A stretch of DNA of 6,684 nucleotides, from assembly GCA_030049955.1 (NCBI GenBank), contig JASIJX010000035.1, forward strand, positions 1 through 6,684, written 5' to 3'. Source of the stretch: Acidobacteriaceae bacterium. Its GTDB lineage: Bacteria > Acidobacteriota > Terriglobia > Terriglobales > Acidobacteriaceae. Under the pieces are notes generated by a model. It was not told where the DNA came from. It did no database searches and worked only from the letters and a program-made list of their open reading frames with translations. Shown piece by piece: positions 1 through 5,662 of the stretch (positions are counted from its first letter, which is position 1; the number at the start of each line of letters is the position of its first letter). The translations under genes and the position numbers were made by a program.

Positions 1-1209
1 CTTAACTTTCCGCCCAACACCAAAGAGCTCTACAGCAATACCGGTTACACGCTGCTGGCGCAGATTGTGGCGCGCGTTAGTGGCGAGTCCTTTCGCAGTT
101 TTACTACTGAGCGCATCTTCGCTCCGCTGGGTATGAAGAACTCGCATTTCCGCGACGACTTTCAGGAAATCGTGAAGAACATGGCCTACGGCTACGAGCC
201 CTCCGGAGACACCTGGCGGCTGAGCGTGACCAACTTCGACACCGTAGGCGCCACCAGCCTGCTCACGACTGTCGAAGACTTGGCCCTCTGGGACGAGAAC
301 TTTTACAACCCGCGCGTGGGCGGACCTGCACTTATCCAGCAGTTGCAGGAGCGCGGAAGGCTCAATGATGGAGAGCAGATTGACTACGCTGCAGGTTTGG
401 TTCTCGGCAAGTATCGAGGCCTTAATACCGTCGATCACAGCGGCGGCGATGCTGGCTACCGCTCCGACATGATCCGTTTTCCCGATCAGCATTTCACCGT
501 GGCTTGCCTCTGCAATCTCAGCGCGGCCAATCCCAGCAACCTGACGCGCCAGGTGGCTGATATTTACCTGGCAAACGAAATGCAGCCTGCCGAACCTACC
601 CATGTGGATGATCCCAAGCCGTTCATGCTCACCCCTGAGCAGATGCAGTCCAAAGTCGGCGTCTATGTCAACGTCAAAGACCCGGACGATCTGGTGCACT
701 GGGTCATTAAGGACGGGAAGCTACAGGTGGGCAACATCGGAGAGGATATAACCTACTATGCAGAGTCGATCAGCGAAAACCAGTTCCAACTTGGCGACGT
801 CGAGCACGTCGACATCACCTTTCTGCCGGGCAAAGCCGGAGCGCCGCAGCAACTTACGATCAAGCAGCCGGACGGCGAGATCGACACCTACTCCGCAGTC
901 CCGGCTTTCGCGCCATCCGCGGCCCAACTCGCCGAATATGCAGGCATCTACAGCAGCCCTGAGATCGATCCGCTCTATGAGCTGAAGATTGAATCCGGCG
1001 CCAACGGCAAAGAGAGCCTTGTGCTGCACCACCTCAAGGGCAGCCCTGACACGCTGCAGCCTGTCACTCGTGACTTCTTCACTGCCGACGGCGGCAAAAT
1101 CCGCTTTACGCGCAACAGCCAGGGTGCAATCAGCGGCTTCCTGCTCAGCACCGGACGCGTGCTCGATCTGCGCTTCGAGCGCGGACGTCCTGCTGTTCCT
1201 GCCCGGTAG
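1..1209 (+). CDS. Beta-lactamase-family serine hydrolase (class C/esterase type), 5' end missing
   Basis: The frame is open from base 1, so the gene starts outside the window; 402 residues are visible, ending in TAG. The motif YSN lies at visible residues 11-13, followed by a helix (GYTLLAQIV), as in the Y-x-N box of class C beta-lactamases and related D-Ala-D-Ala carboxypeptidases and esterases. HSGG at 146-149 corresponds to the K/H-T/S-G box. The S-x-x-K nucleophile motif would lie about 85 residues before YSN and is off-window. After the hydrolase domain (to about 200) come two similar beta-rich modules, about 210-300 and 305-400. Each begins with a helix and a G-x-Y segment and continues with strands, like the lipocalin-like C-terminal domains of acidobacterial serine hydrolases. 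Substrate cannot be told; peptidase or esterase is likelier than true beta-lactamase. A GTG at 67 is internal and is not the start. Confidence 0.88.
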   Translation, partial: LNFPPNTKELYSNTGYTLLAQIVARVSGESFRSFTTERIFAPLGMKNSHFRDDFQEIVKNMAYGYEPSGDTWRLSVTNFDTVGATSLLTTVEDLALWDENFYNPRVGGPALIQQLQERGRLNDGEQIDYAAGLVLGKYRGLNTVDHSGGDAGYRSDMIRFPDQHFTVACLCNLSAANPSNLTRQVADIYLANEMQPAEPTHVDDPKPFMLTPEQMQSKVGVYVNVKDPDDLVHWVIKDGKLQVGNIGEDITYYAESISENQFQLGDVEHVDITFLPGKAGAPQQLTIKQPDGEIDTYSAVPAFAPSAAQLAEYAGIYSSPEIDPLYELKIESGANGKESLVLHHLKGSPDTLQPVTRDFFTADGGKIRFTRNSQGAISGFLLSTGRVLDLRFERGRPAVPAR

Positions 1210-1259
1210 TTGCCTCACAAGCCGCTCGACTTCGCAGCCATACTACTGTAATGCCATGA

Positions 1260-1280
1260 GATGCTCCGGCATCCAGTTTT
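1260..1280 (+). terminator. Short UNCG-tetraloop hairpin, probable terminator of the hydrolase gene
   Basis: GATGC (1260-1264) pairs with GCATC (1269-1273) around the loop TCCG. This forms a C(UNCG)G tetraloop, an unusually stable RNA class. TTTT follows at 1277-1280. The stem is only 5 bp, so strength is uncertain. Its place 50 bases after the stop codon and just before a candidate promoter fits a transcription-unit boundary. Confidence 0.4.
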
Positions 1281-1282
1281 CA

Positions 1283-1311
1283 TTGTTTCCGCGTTCTTGC
1301 AATGATATGCT
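1283..1311 (+). promoter_or_regulatory. Candidate extended -10 promoter for the caspase-like gene
   Basis: TTGTTT (1283-1288) is a weak -35, 17 bases from the -10 TATGCT (1306-1311). TG at 1303-1304 gives the extended -10 form TGnTATGCT. Transcription would begin near 1318, leaving a leader of roughly 37 bases before the ATG at 1355. This rules out the in-frame ATG at 1307 as the start. Found by eye, and the -35 matches at only three positions. Confidence 0.4.
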
Positions 1312-1338
1312 TTGGGCGCCCCGGAAACATACGGAAAT

Positions 1339-1344
1339 GAGGAA
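1339..1344 (+). promoter_or_regulatory. Shine-Dalgarno that decides the start at 1355
   Basis: GAGGAA ends 10 bases before the ATG at 1355. The competing ATG at 1337 overlaps this element and has only GGAA directly abutting it, too close to serve. The start at 1355 is therefore preferred. Confidence 0.55.
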
Positions 1345-1354
1345 CTCAATCGAT

Positions 1355-1933
1355 ATGGCAAACGACCGAGTGTACTTTATTCCCTGGGACCGAACCACGG
1401 GTTCGACGCTGTCGAGCCGTTGCGACGAATACAACAATGCGAACAAAGCTTCGACGCATCATCAGCGAAACTGGACGCCTGTTTTCAATGACGATGCACA
1501 TCCAAACGGAACAATCGAAAACATGGGAGTTGGATCAGGCAACCGGTTGGTTGTCGCCGGCCACGGAGCCGTGAACGATCCGAACATTTATGCAAGCGAG
1601 GCGGGGGATAGTCCTCTGAGCTATTCCCAAATTGCTGATCGACTGGAGGCCCATGGGCTCAAGAAATATTACTTTGGCACGATCGGCTGCGATGTGTGCC
1701 ACAGCGCGGAAGGAGCCAATCCGTTCGCAAAACGGCTGGCCAAGGAACTCAGGAATCGGGGTTACAAGATGACCTGCGTTATGGGCTACAAGGGTGCGCT
1801 TTATTCGGGCTACTCGTCGAAAACGGATGCGCGCCTGGGCGGCCAACACAAGTACCGTCACCGCACTGTGGAACTGGCGGATGGCACCTTCGAAAAAACC
1901 AAGGATGCCTCAGAACGTTTCTACGGTTTTTGA
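1355..1933 (+). CDS. Caspase-like (clan CD, C80-type) cysteine peptidase candidate, 192 aa
   Basis: I do not recognise this gene by name. The protein has no signal peptide or membrane segment. It shows the layout of clan CD peptidases (caspase, gingipain, MARTX/TcdB autoprotease C80): a hydrophobic strand ending in GHG (NRLVVAGHG, residues 63-71), a helix (YSQIADRLEAHG), then a second strand ending in GC (YYFGTIGC, 105-112). Candidate dyad: His70 and Cys112, 42 residues apart, close to the spacing in the C80 autoproteases. Cys115 is an alternative nucleophile. A helix rich in K/R follows (FAKRLAKELRNRG), then a strand with MGYKGALYSGYSS that could border the substrate pocket. The whole length, about 190 residues, is one such domain with nothing fused to it. 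The frame stays open upstream to 989, but that part overlaps the preceding gene and lacks a ribosome site. The gene is bracketed by its own promoter candidate and terminator. It could instead be a non-peptidase alpha/beta domain with a GHG motif. Confidence 0.72.
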   Translation: MANDRVYFIPWDRTTGSTLSSRCDEYNNANKASTHHQRNWTPVFNDDAHPNGTIENMGVGSGNRLVVAGHGAVNDPNIYASEAGDSPLSYSQIADRLEAHGLKKYYFGTIGCDVCHSAEGANPFAKRLAKELRNRGYKMTCVMGYKGALYSGYSSKTDARLGGQHKYRHRTVELADGTFEKTKDASERFYGF

Positions 1934-2057
1934 TCACGACTCGCACTAGCAGCTTACGCACATTGCGGGAACGAGATTAATGTTTCTTTGCGCTTAGTGT
2001 GTAACTCCCGCGTGGTGGGCGAACCTGCAGTTTCTATTCGTTAACCCGGACCGGCGC

Positions 2058-2090
2058 AAAAAGAGGAGCCTGGCGGTTCCTCTTTTTCTT
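2058..2090 (+). terminator. Strong rho-independent terminator, possibly bidirectional
   Basis: AAAAAGAGGA (2058-2067) is the exact reverse complement of TCCTCTTTTT (2078-2087). Inside, a G-T pair and two C-G pairs extend this to a 13-bp stem with the 4-base loop TGGC (2071-2074). The T-rich right arm continues as CTT. The A-tract on the left gives a matching U-tract on the other strand. It lies 125 bases after the caspase-like gene and separates it from the GH3 gene. The 1934-2057 stretch before it shows no gene. Confidence 0.82.
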
Positions 2091-2126
2091 TCTGGAGCCG
2101 GCGAGCTTAATTCTGCCGGTGTAGCT

Positions 2127-2154
2127 CTGCGCCCGGACGCGGCTGGAATAGAAT
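2127..2154 (+). promoter_or_regulatory. Possible promoter of the GH3 gene
   Basis: TAGAAT (2149-2154) matches five of six positions of the sigma-70 -10 consensus. Upstream at about the right distance is only a poor -35 (CTGCGC, 2127-2132). Since a terminator lies just before, a promoter must exist somewhere in 2091-2200, and this is the best hexamer seen. Initiation near 2161 would exclude the in-frame ATG at 2153 as start codon. Confidence 0.27.
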
Positions 2155-2193
2155 GTCCCGGTCTTTGAATTCGGAGATTTTCCTGCAACAAAT

Positions 2194-2198
2194 GAGAG
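2194..2198 (+). promoter_or_regulatory. Shine-Dalgarno for the GH3 start at 2204
   Basis: GAGAG sits 5 bases before the ATG at 2204 and 11 bases before a second in-frame ATG at 2210. The in-frame ATGs at 2153 and 2192 lack a well-spaced purine run and would put extra charged residues ahead of the signal peptide. Confidence 0.45.
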
Positions 2199-2203
2199 TT
2201 GGC

Positions 2204-4459
2204 ATGGAGATGAAAAATCATTTCGCCGTTTCGCTCTGCGCACTTGTGCTTGCCGGGCCGGTATTCGCTGGTTCAGTATTTGCCCAAAGCGCACGAATGC
2301 AACCAACGCCTCAGGTGGATCAATGGCATCTTCAGCACTACCCTTTTGACAATCCCGAATTGCCTACGGAGCAGCGCATCGATAATCTTCTTTCGCTCAT
2401 GACGGTTGAGGAGAAGATCGACTGTCTTGGCACTGTTACCGGAGTGCCGCGCCTGGGTGTTCCGAATATTGGCAGCTCCGAAGGAATTCACGGCGTGGTG
2501 CAGCGCGAGGCTCGCTTCGGACGCAAGCCAGTAACGACAACGCAATTTCCGCAGCCGCCGGGGATGGGAGCAACGTGGGACCCGGCGCTGGTGCGCGAGG
2601 CTGCCGGAGTGGAGGGTTATGAGGCGCGGTTTATTTCGCAGACTGCGCAGTACAACCGGCAGATACTGATGCTCTGGGGTCCGCAGTCGGATCTCGACCG
2701 TGATCCTCGGTGGGGACGCAGCGAAGAGGTTTATGGCGAAGATCCGTTTTTGAACGGCACCATGGCTACGGCGTTCGCGCGGGGACTTGAGGGCGACGAT
2801 CCGAAATACTGGCAAGCTGCGCCGCTGCTCAAGCATTTTTTAGCCAATGAGAATGAGAACAACCGCAACAGCTCGTCCTCCGATTTCGATGAGCGGCTTT
2901 TCTGGGAGTACTATTCGGTTCCGTTTCGCATGGCGTTTGTTGATGGCGGCGCGAAGGCAGTGATGGCTTCCTACAATGCGTGGAACGGGACGCCGATGGC
3001 CGTTAATCCCATCCTGCGCAGCATCGTGATGGCGAAGTGGGGTGTCGATGTGATCTCCAGCGATGGTGGAGCTGTTACGCTGCTGGTCAACCCGCGGCAT
3101 CGTTTTCCGAATCAGGAAGCGGCTGTGGTGGCCTGCATCAAGGCCGGCGTCAATCAGTTTCTGGACCGGTATAAGGACGAAGCGAAAGCGGCGCTGAAGG
3201 ACGGGTCGTTGAAGGAGTCGGATATCGATGAGGCGCTGCGGCGCAAATTCCGCGTTGCGATGAAGCTTGGGCTGCTTGATCCGCCGGAGATGGTTCCCTA
3301 TACCAAGATCAAGGATTCGCCGCTGCCCTGGGACACGGATCGCGACCGGGCGGTTTCAGAAAAAATGGCGCTCGAGTCGGTAGTGCTGCTCAAGAACCAG
3401 GGCAACTTTCTTCCGCTGGATAAGACGAAGATCAAGTCGATTGCCGTGATTGGTCCGCTGGCTGACGTCGTCCATTGGGACTGGTACGGTGGCACGCCGC
3501 CTTACGCCATTACACCGCTCGAAGGGATTCGGAGTGAGGTTGGCGCGGACGTGAAGGTGAACTTCGCCGCTTATGACACGCCGGATGGTGAGGACGCGGC
3601 GATGCAGGCCGCAAGTGAATCCGATGTTGCCGTGGTGGTGGTGGGTAATAATCCCACGTGTGGCGATGAGGCCCACGCATGGTACAGCACGCCTACTGAA
3701 GGCGGCGGAATTACATTGCCGTGCACAGATCCCGGCGACGGACGCGAGGGTCGCGATCGCGAAACCATGAATTTGAATCAGGAGCAGATCATCAAGCAGG
3801 TGTTTGTCAAGAATCCGCGCACGGTGGTCATGCTTATCACGAGCTTTCCGTACACGATCAACTGGACGGAAGATAACGTGCCGGCGATTCTCACCATGGC
3901 TCATGCGTCGCAGGATGAAGGCACGGCGCTCGCGCGAGTTCTGTTTGGTGACTACAACCCTGGCGGCCATCTGGTGCGCACCTGGCCCAAATCCGCCGAT
4001 CAGTTGCCGCCGCGCATGGATTACAACATTCGCGATGGTTACACCTACATGTATTTCAAAGGTGAGCCGCTCTATCCTTTCGGCTTTGGGCTAAGCTATA
4101 CGAGCTTCAAATTTTCGAACCTGCGCACGAGTTCACAACGGCTCGCGAAAGACGGCTCTTTGACGGTGAGTGTCGACATCACCAACACCGGCAACCGCGC
4201 CGGAGATCAAGTGATTCAGCTTTATGTCGAGCATTTGCATTCGGCGGTGTCGCGTCCGCGCGAGGAGTTGGAAGGCTTTCGGCGAGTCGCGGTTGGCGCT
4301 GGCCAGACAAAGACCGTTTCGATCAAGCTACCGGCTTCACAGCTTGCGTATTGGGATGTAAATACACATGCATTTCGCGTCGAACCGGAACCCGTGCGCC
4401 TGATGGTTGGGGACTCTTCGGCGGATATTGCGCTCAAGACTACGATTCAGGTTGAGTAG
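2204..4459 (+). CDS. Secreted glycoside hydrolase family 3 (beta-glucosidase/beta-xylosidase type)
   Basis: A 751-residue exported glycosidase expected to remove terminal sugars from beta-linked oligosaccharides with retention. A signal peptide is clear: MEMKNH, a hydrophobic core, and probable cleavage after VFA at residue 27. The GH3 (beta/alpha)8 domain spans about 50-370, with RDPRWGR at 166-172, a KH pair at 210-211 that binds substrate in this family, and SDGGAV carrying the nucleophile Asp287. The alpha/beta GH3-C domain (about 390-630) holds EGRDR at 515-519, Glu515 being the likely acid/base or its neighbour, and the family signature YPFGFGLSYTSF near 625-636. A fibronectin III-like domain (about 655-725) ends the protein. 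Length and order match bacterial GH3 enzymes of the xylosidase/BglX type; sugar specificity cannot be read. Two cysteines, 486 and 507, frame a Gly-rich stretch just before Glu515 and might pair. A relic of a related GH3 tail lies 1.1 kb downstream. Confidence 0.95.
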   Translation: MEMKNHFAVSLCALVLAGPVFAGSVFAQSARMQPTPQVDQWHLQHYPFDNPELPTEQRIDNLLSLMTVEEKIDCLGTVTGVPRLGVPNIGSSEGIHGVVQREARFGRKPVTTTQFPQPPGMGATWDPALVREAAGVEGYEARFISQTAQYNRQILMLWGPQSDLDRDPRWGRSEEVYGEDPFLNGTMATAFARGLEGDDPKYWQAAPLLKHFLANENENNRNSSSSDFDERLFWEYYSVPFRMAFVDGGAKAVMASYNAWNGTPMAVNPILRSIVMAKWGVDVISSDGGAVTLLVNPRHRFPNQEAAVVACIKAGVNQFLDRYKDEAKAALKDGSLKESDIDEALRRKFRVAMKLGLLDPPEMVPYTKIKDSPLPWDTDRDRAVSEKMALESVVLLKNQGNFLPLDKTKIKSIAVIGPLADVVHWDWYGGTPPYAITPLEGIRSEVGADVKVNFAAYDTPDGEDAAMQAASESDVAVVVVGNNPTCGDEAHAWYSTPTEGGGITLPCTDPGDGREGRDRETMNLNQEQIIKQVFVKNPRTVVMLITSFPYTINWTEDNVPAILTMAHASQDEGTALARVLFGDYNPGGHLVRTWPKSADQLPPRMDYNIRDGYTYMYFKGEPLYPFGFGLSYTSFKFSNLRTSSQRLAKDGSLTVSVDITNTGNRAGDQVIQLYVEHLHSAVSRPREELEGFRRVAVGAGQTKTVSIKLPASQLAYWDVNTHAFRVEPEPVRLMVGDSSADIALKTTIQVE

Positions 4460-4484
4460 ACGCCGCGGGACTCGCCACTTCGTT

Positions 4485-4491
4485 GAGGAGG
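4485..4491 (+). promoter_or_regulatory. Near-consensus Shine-Dalgarno ahead of a small ORF
   Basis: GAGGAGG, the best ribosome-binding match in the window, is followed after 7 bases by a GTG at 4499. It lies 80 bases upstream of the VWA gene start, too far to serve that gene directly, so it points either to the 21-codon ORF or to a lost gene start. Confidence 0.45.
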
Positions 4492-4498
4492 CTCGGTG

Positions 4499-4564
4499 GT
4501 GATTCGTTCACAACCTCAGCTTGCGTTCGGTACGATGTCTTTCGAGACAGAAAGGCGCGAGTAA
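4499..4564 (+). CDS. Possible 21-residue leader peptide upstream of the VWA gene
   Basis: Starting at GTG 4499, 21 codons (beginning MIRSQPQLAFGT, ending ERRE) run to TAA at 4562-4564. The stop is 6 bases before the GTG of the VWA gene and in the same frame. The VWA gene itself has no good Shine-Dalgarno, so terminating ribosomes could re-initiate there (translational coupling). No known peptide is recognised and the composition is not hydrophobic. It may equally be the 5' stub of a gene lost by rearrangement, or chance. If the candidate promoter at 4507-4536 is the real one, its transcript would omit this ORF's start, so the two proposals compete. Confidence 0.33.
   Translation: MIRSQPQLAFGTMSFETERRE
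4507..4536 (+). promoter_or_regulatory. Candidate sigma-70 promoter for the VWA gene
   Basis: TTCACA (4507-4512, five of six to TTGACA) is followed after 18 bases by TACGAT (4531-4536, four of six to TATAAT). Transcription would start near 4543, about 28 bases before the GTG at 4571. The alternative is read-through from the GH3 gene, since no T-tailed hairpin is seen in 4460-4570. Confidence 0.35.
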
Positions 4565-4568
4565 AGCA
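4559..4568 (+). repeat. 10-base direct repeat, left copy (GAGTAAAGCA)
   Basis: GAGTAAAGCA here is identical to 5609-5618. In both copies GAG-TAA is the last codon and stop of an ORF: the 21-codon ORF here, the GH3 relic there. The two copies closely bracket the VWA gene. A 10-base match can occur by chance in a few kilobases; the positions make it notable. Confidence 0.5.
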
Positions 4569-4570
4569 AA

Positions 4571-5554
4571 GTGAAATACAGCTTCATCCTTTGCGGACTA
4601 ATGACCCTGATGGGGCGCTTTGCGACGATCTCGTCAGTCGCGCAATCGCGAAGCGCAAACGAACAGGCGCCTCCTCTTTTGAAAGTGGATAGCACATTTG
4701 TTTGGGTGCCTGCGCTCATCAATACTAAAGATGGCGGGATATTGAGTCACCCAGACATCGATGGATTGCGCCTCTTCGACAATGGCAGTCCGGAAAAATT
4801 AACGGAAATCAATACGAAGGGACTTCCCGTTTCGCTGGTCATTCTTATGCAGACTGGCGGCTCGGCGAGCCGGTTCCTCGCAACATATACAAATTTGCCC
4901 GAGTTGATTGGATGGTTGGCCGGAGACTCGGTTCATGAAATTACCCTTGTTACCTTTGATAGCCGCGTCCGGCAAGTATGGTCCTTCCCTGCTCGAACGG
5001 ACGGCGTCGATTACGCGCTGACCCATCAACGCCCCGGCGACAAAGGTGCTGCGATCAAGGATGCGGTTGCGTTCGGCATACGGCAGTTACAGGACGAGCC
5101 GGGACGCTTTCGCCGAGTAGTTCTCCTTCTCAGCCAAGGAAGAGATGCAGGCAGTTCGACCTCTTCTCGATCGCTGCTTGAAGAACTCGGAATCTCCAGC
5201 ACTGTTGTCTATAGTCTGACGTTCCCGAGCGAGAAAACGTACACCGCGCGAGCGCACACGAAAAAACTCGGGCATGGCATGGACGATGCGTTAGAGGTAA
5301 CTTGCCGAGCGCTCGACCAACAGATGGCCAAAGAGATCGCGTACCTGACTGGGGGCACGGAATTCCAGTTCGACGATCAGCGCGACTTCAACTCCGCGAT
5401 GCTTGAGACCGTTTCAGACTTCCACAATGGAATCACCTTGGGGTTCCAACCAGGCGGCCACGAAGCCGGGCTTCACTTGATCGATGTACAGGCCGATTCT
5501 ACCAAGTTGCGAGTCACCGCCCGACGCGCCTACTGGCTGGCTGGTCCAGAGTGA
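4571..5554 (+). CDS. Secreted VWFA-related (acidobacterial type) protein with degenerate MIDAS
   Basis: A 327-residue protein resembling the VWFA-related acidobacterial family (TIGR03436 type); its cellular role is not known. The GTG at 4571 is preferred because it gives a proper signal peptide: MKYS, hydrophobic FILCGLMTLMG, and cleavage probably after SSVA at residue 24. ATGs at 4601 and 4610 would destroy it. Family features: a leading beta-stretch (VDSTFVWVPALINTKDG, 39-55), FDNGSPEKL at 69-77 in place of the usual 'edG' motif, the VWA core 88-290, and a closing H-x-I-x-V...R-x-x-YW at 302-322. All MIDAS positions are altered: D-x-S-x-S is QTGGS (94-98), the usual Thr before DAV is Ala (GDKGAAIKDAV, 156-166), and the SDG aspartate is Gln189 (LLSQGRD). 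Metal-dependent ligand binding is therefore unlikely. The ribosome site is weak. It lies 111 bases after the GH3 gene and may share its transcript. Confidence 0.85.
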   Translation: MKYSFILCGLMTLMGRFATISSVAQSRSANEQAPPLLKVDSTFVWVPALINTKDGGILSHPDIDGLRLFDNGSPEKLTEINTKGLPVSLVILMQTGGSASRFLATYTNLPELIGWLAGDSVHEITLVTFDSRVRQVWSFPARTDGVDYALTHQRPGDKGAAIKDAVAFGIRQLQDEPGRFRRVVLLLSQGRDAGSSTSSRSLLEELGISSTVVYSLTFPSEKTYTARAHTKKLGHGMDDALEVTCRALDQQMAKEIAYLTGGTEFQFDDQRDFNSAMLETVSDFHNGITLGFQPGGHEAGLHLIDVQADSTKLRVTARRAYWLAGPE

Positions 5555-5572
5555 AGCTTGCCGTCTGTGTTG

Positions 5573-5614
5573 TCGGCGGATATCGCACTCAAAACGATGA
5601 TCCAGGTTGAGTAA
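5573..5614 (+). pseudogene. Relic of a GH3 3' end (last 13 codons and stop)
   Basis: Read in frame this stretch encodes SADIALKTMIQVE and stops, against SADIALKTTIQVE and stop at the end of the intact GH3 gene (4418-4459). Over 41 aligned bases I count 35 identities. Of the six differences, five are silent at the protein level and one changes Thr to Met. That is the pattern of a gene tail that diverged under selection for protein sequence. Similarity stops abruptly at 5572, just after the VWA gene ends at 5554. The rest of the second GH3 copy is absent. There is no start codon or ribosome site, so it is not itself a gene. Confidence 0.78.
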
Positions 5615-5618
5615 AGCA
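5609..5618 (+). repeat. 10-base direct repeat, right copy (GAGTAAAGCA)
   Basis: Identical to 4559-4568. It includes the final Glu codon and stop of the GH3 relic. The distance from one copy to the other is 1050 bases and the interval contains just the VWA gene and the relic. Confidence 0.5.
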
Positions 5619-5639
5619 CTGAAAATCGGCCGGTCCACG

Positions 5640-5662
5640 CTAAGGGCAAAGATCACCCTTAG
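5640..5662 (-). terminator. Hairpin over the decarboxylase-like stop codon, weak terminator candidate
   Basis: CTAAGGG (5640-5646) is the reverse complement of CCCTTAG (5656-5662), with a 9-base loop. On the minus strand the hairpin begins at the stop codon (TAA, 5661-5659). No T-run follows on either strand, so intrinsic termination would be weak; it may instead protect the mRNA 3' end. Confidence 0.3.

Noticed and set aside
721..1218. 165-codon open frame on the minus strand across the end of the hydrolase gene
   Set aside because: Antisense shadow of a well-supported coding region; it lacks a recognisable domain.
989..1354. Long N-terminal extension of the caspase-like gene
   Set aside because: This in-frame stretch overlaps the upstream hydrolase gene for 221 bases, has low-complexity Ser/Arg/Ala content and lacks a ribosome site. 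The Shine-Dalgarno at 1339 and the promoter candidate both support 1355.
1355..1933. Foreign base composition as evidence of transfer for the caspase-like gene
   Set aside because: A hand count of one stretch (1441-1500: 29 of 60 GC) is only slightly below a GH3 stretch (2701-2760: 33 of 60); too small a difference to rely on.
1966..2016. Inverted GCGGGA/TCCCGC pair downstream of the caspase-like gene
   Set aside because: Only 6 bp with a loop of more than 30 bases; no T-run. The strong hairpin at 2058 explains termination better.
2153..2203. Upstream in-frame ATGs (2153, 2192) as the GH3 start
   Set aside because: They put 13 to 17 extra residues before a standard signal peptide and lack well-spaced ribosome sites. 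The ATG at 2153 also overlaps the best -10 hexamer.
3356..3970. 204-codon open frame on the minus strand inside the GH3 gene
   Set aside because: It lies wholly within a gene whose protein has clear family motifs. Its translation is rich in Arg and His with no recognisable domain, as expected of an antisense shadow in GC-rich DNA.
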